A stretch of DNA of 64,000 nucleotides, taken from positions 4,958,001-5,022,000 of the forward strand of contig NZ_CP166625.1 of NCBI RefSeq assembly GCF_041320595.1, written 5' to 3'. The position numbers and the translations under genes are program-made. This DNA is from Pleomorphomonas sp. PLEO (lineage in GTDB: Bacteria; Pseudomonadota; Alphaproteobacteria; Rhizobiales; Pleomorphomonadaceae). A model generated the notes under the pieces. The model saw only the letters and a list, made by a program, of their open reading frames with translations, was not told the DNA's origin and did no database searches. Shown here piece after piece: positions 63,905-64,000 of the stretch; positions within the stretch are counted from its first letter, which is position 1, and each line of letters opens with the position of its first letter.

Positions 63905-64000
63905 GTTTCACTCTTCCTTCGGATAAACCCTGCGCAGCTAAAGCTGTGACCTCCGGTCGCGCAAGGCTTATCCTACCGAGAAGCGTTCCCTCAATGAGAC

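Overview
The window is GC-rich, densely coded bacterial chromosome. Gene content and signals point to an alphaproteobacterium of the Hyphomicrobiales (Rhizobiales). The main pointers are an NDUFS4-type complex I accessory subunit, two promoters of the EcfG general-stress type (GGAAC-N16/17-CGTT), FNR/FixK-like boxes, DUF1236 proteins and a D-aminopeptidase that resembles the Ochrobactrum enzyme. The mix of aerobic functions with [FeFe]-hydrogenase maturases and a hybrid-cluster protein suggests a facultative anaerobe; a Pleomorphomonas-like organism is my guess, at low confidence. No phage, transposase, CRISPR array or rRNA operon was seen.

Layout. 0-15 kb is core metabolism and signalling: 5'-truncated xseA, a GGDEF protein, malate synthase G, a tandem universal stress protein, a Pat-type acyl-CoA synthetase/GNAT gene split by a one-base frameshift, a chemoreceptor, transaldolase with a SorC-type regulator, an NTF2-like protein and a compact DHFR-like protein. 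15-27 kb holds an epimerase, a Ser-rich protein divergent from an OmpR-type two-component system with phased operator repeats, a Gld-like ABC exporter operon, eutBC and an orphan solute-binding protein. 27-36 kb is the anaerobic block: hcp, hydE, two tandem stress-promoter DUF1236-type genes, and a hydG-aspA-hydF operon with a good FNR/FixK box; no structural hydrogenase gene lies in the window. 36-42 kb is mixed: MarR, DUF1349, an orphan ABC ATPase, tRNA-Pro, the NDUFS4-like gene, tRNA-Arg, and a small accessory patch bracketed by a 17-bp inverted repeat.

42-64 kb is three uptake and catabolism clusters. The first has a DeoR regulator, a PotABCD-like transporter, an SDR, and a kinase plus PLP phospho-lyase pair that may degrade an amino alcohol. 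The second is a ROK-regulated ribose-type ABC operon. The third is a ROK-regulated UgpBAEC-like transporter ending in a glycerophosphodiesterase, followed by D-aminopeptidase.

How the parts may work together (inference): the hyd genes build the H-cluster under low oxygen, with AspA possibly supplying ammonia. The glycerophosphodiesterase, EutBC and the kinase/phospho-lyase pair could all converge on ethanolamine or related amino alcohols, but their substrates are not proven by sequence.
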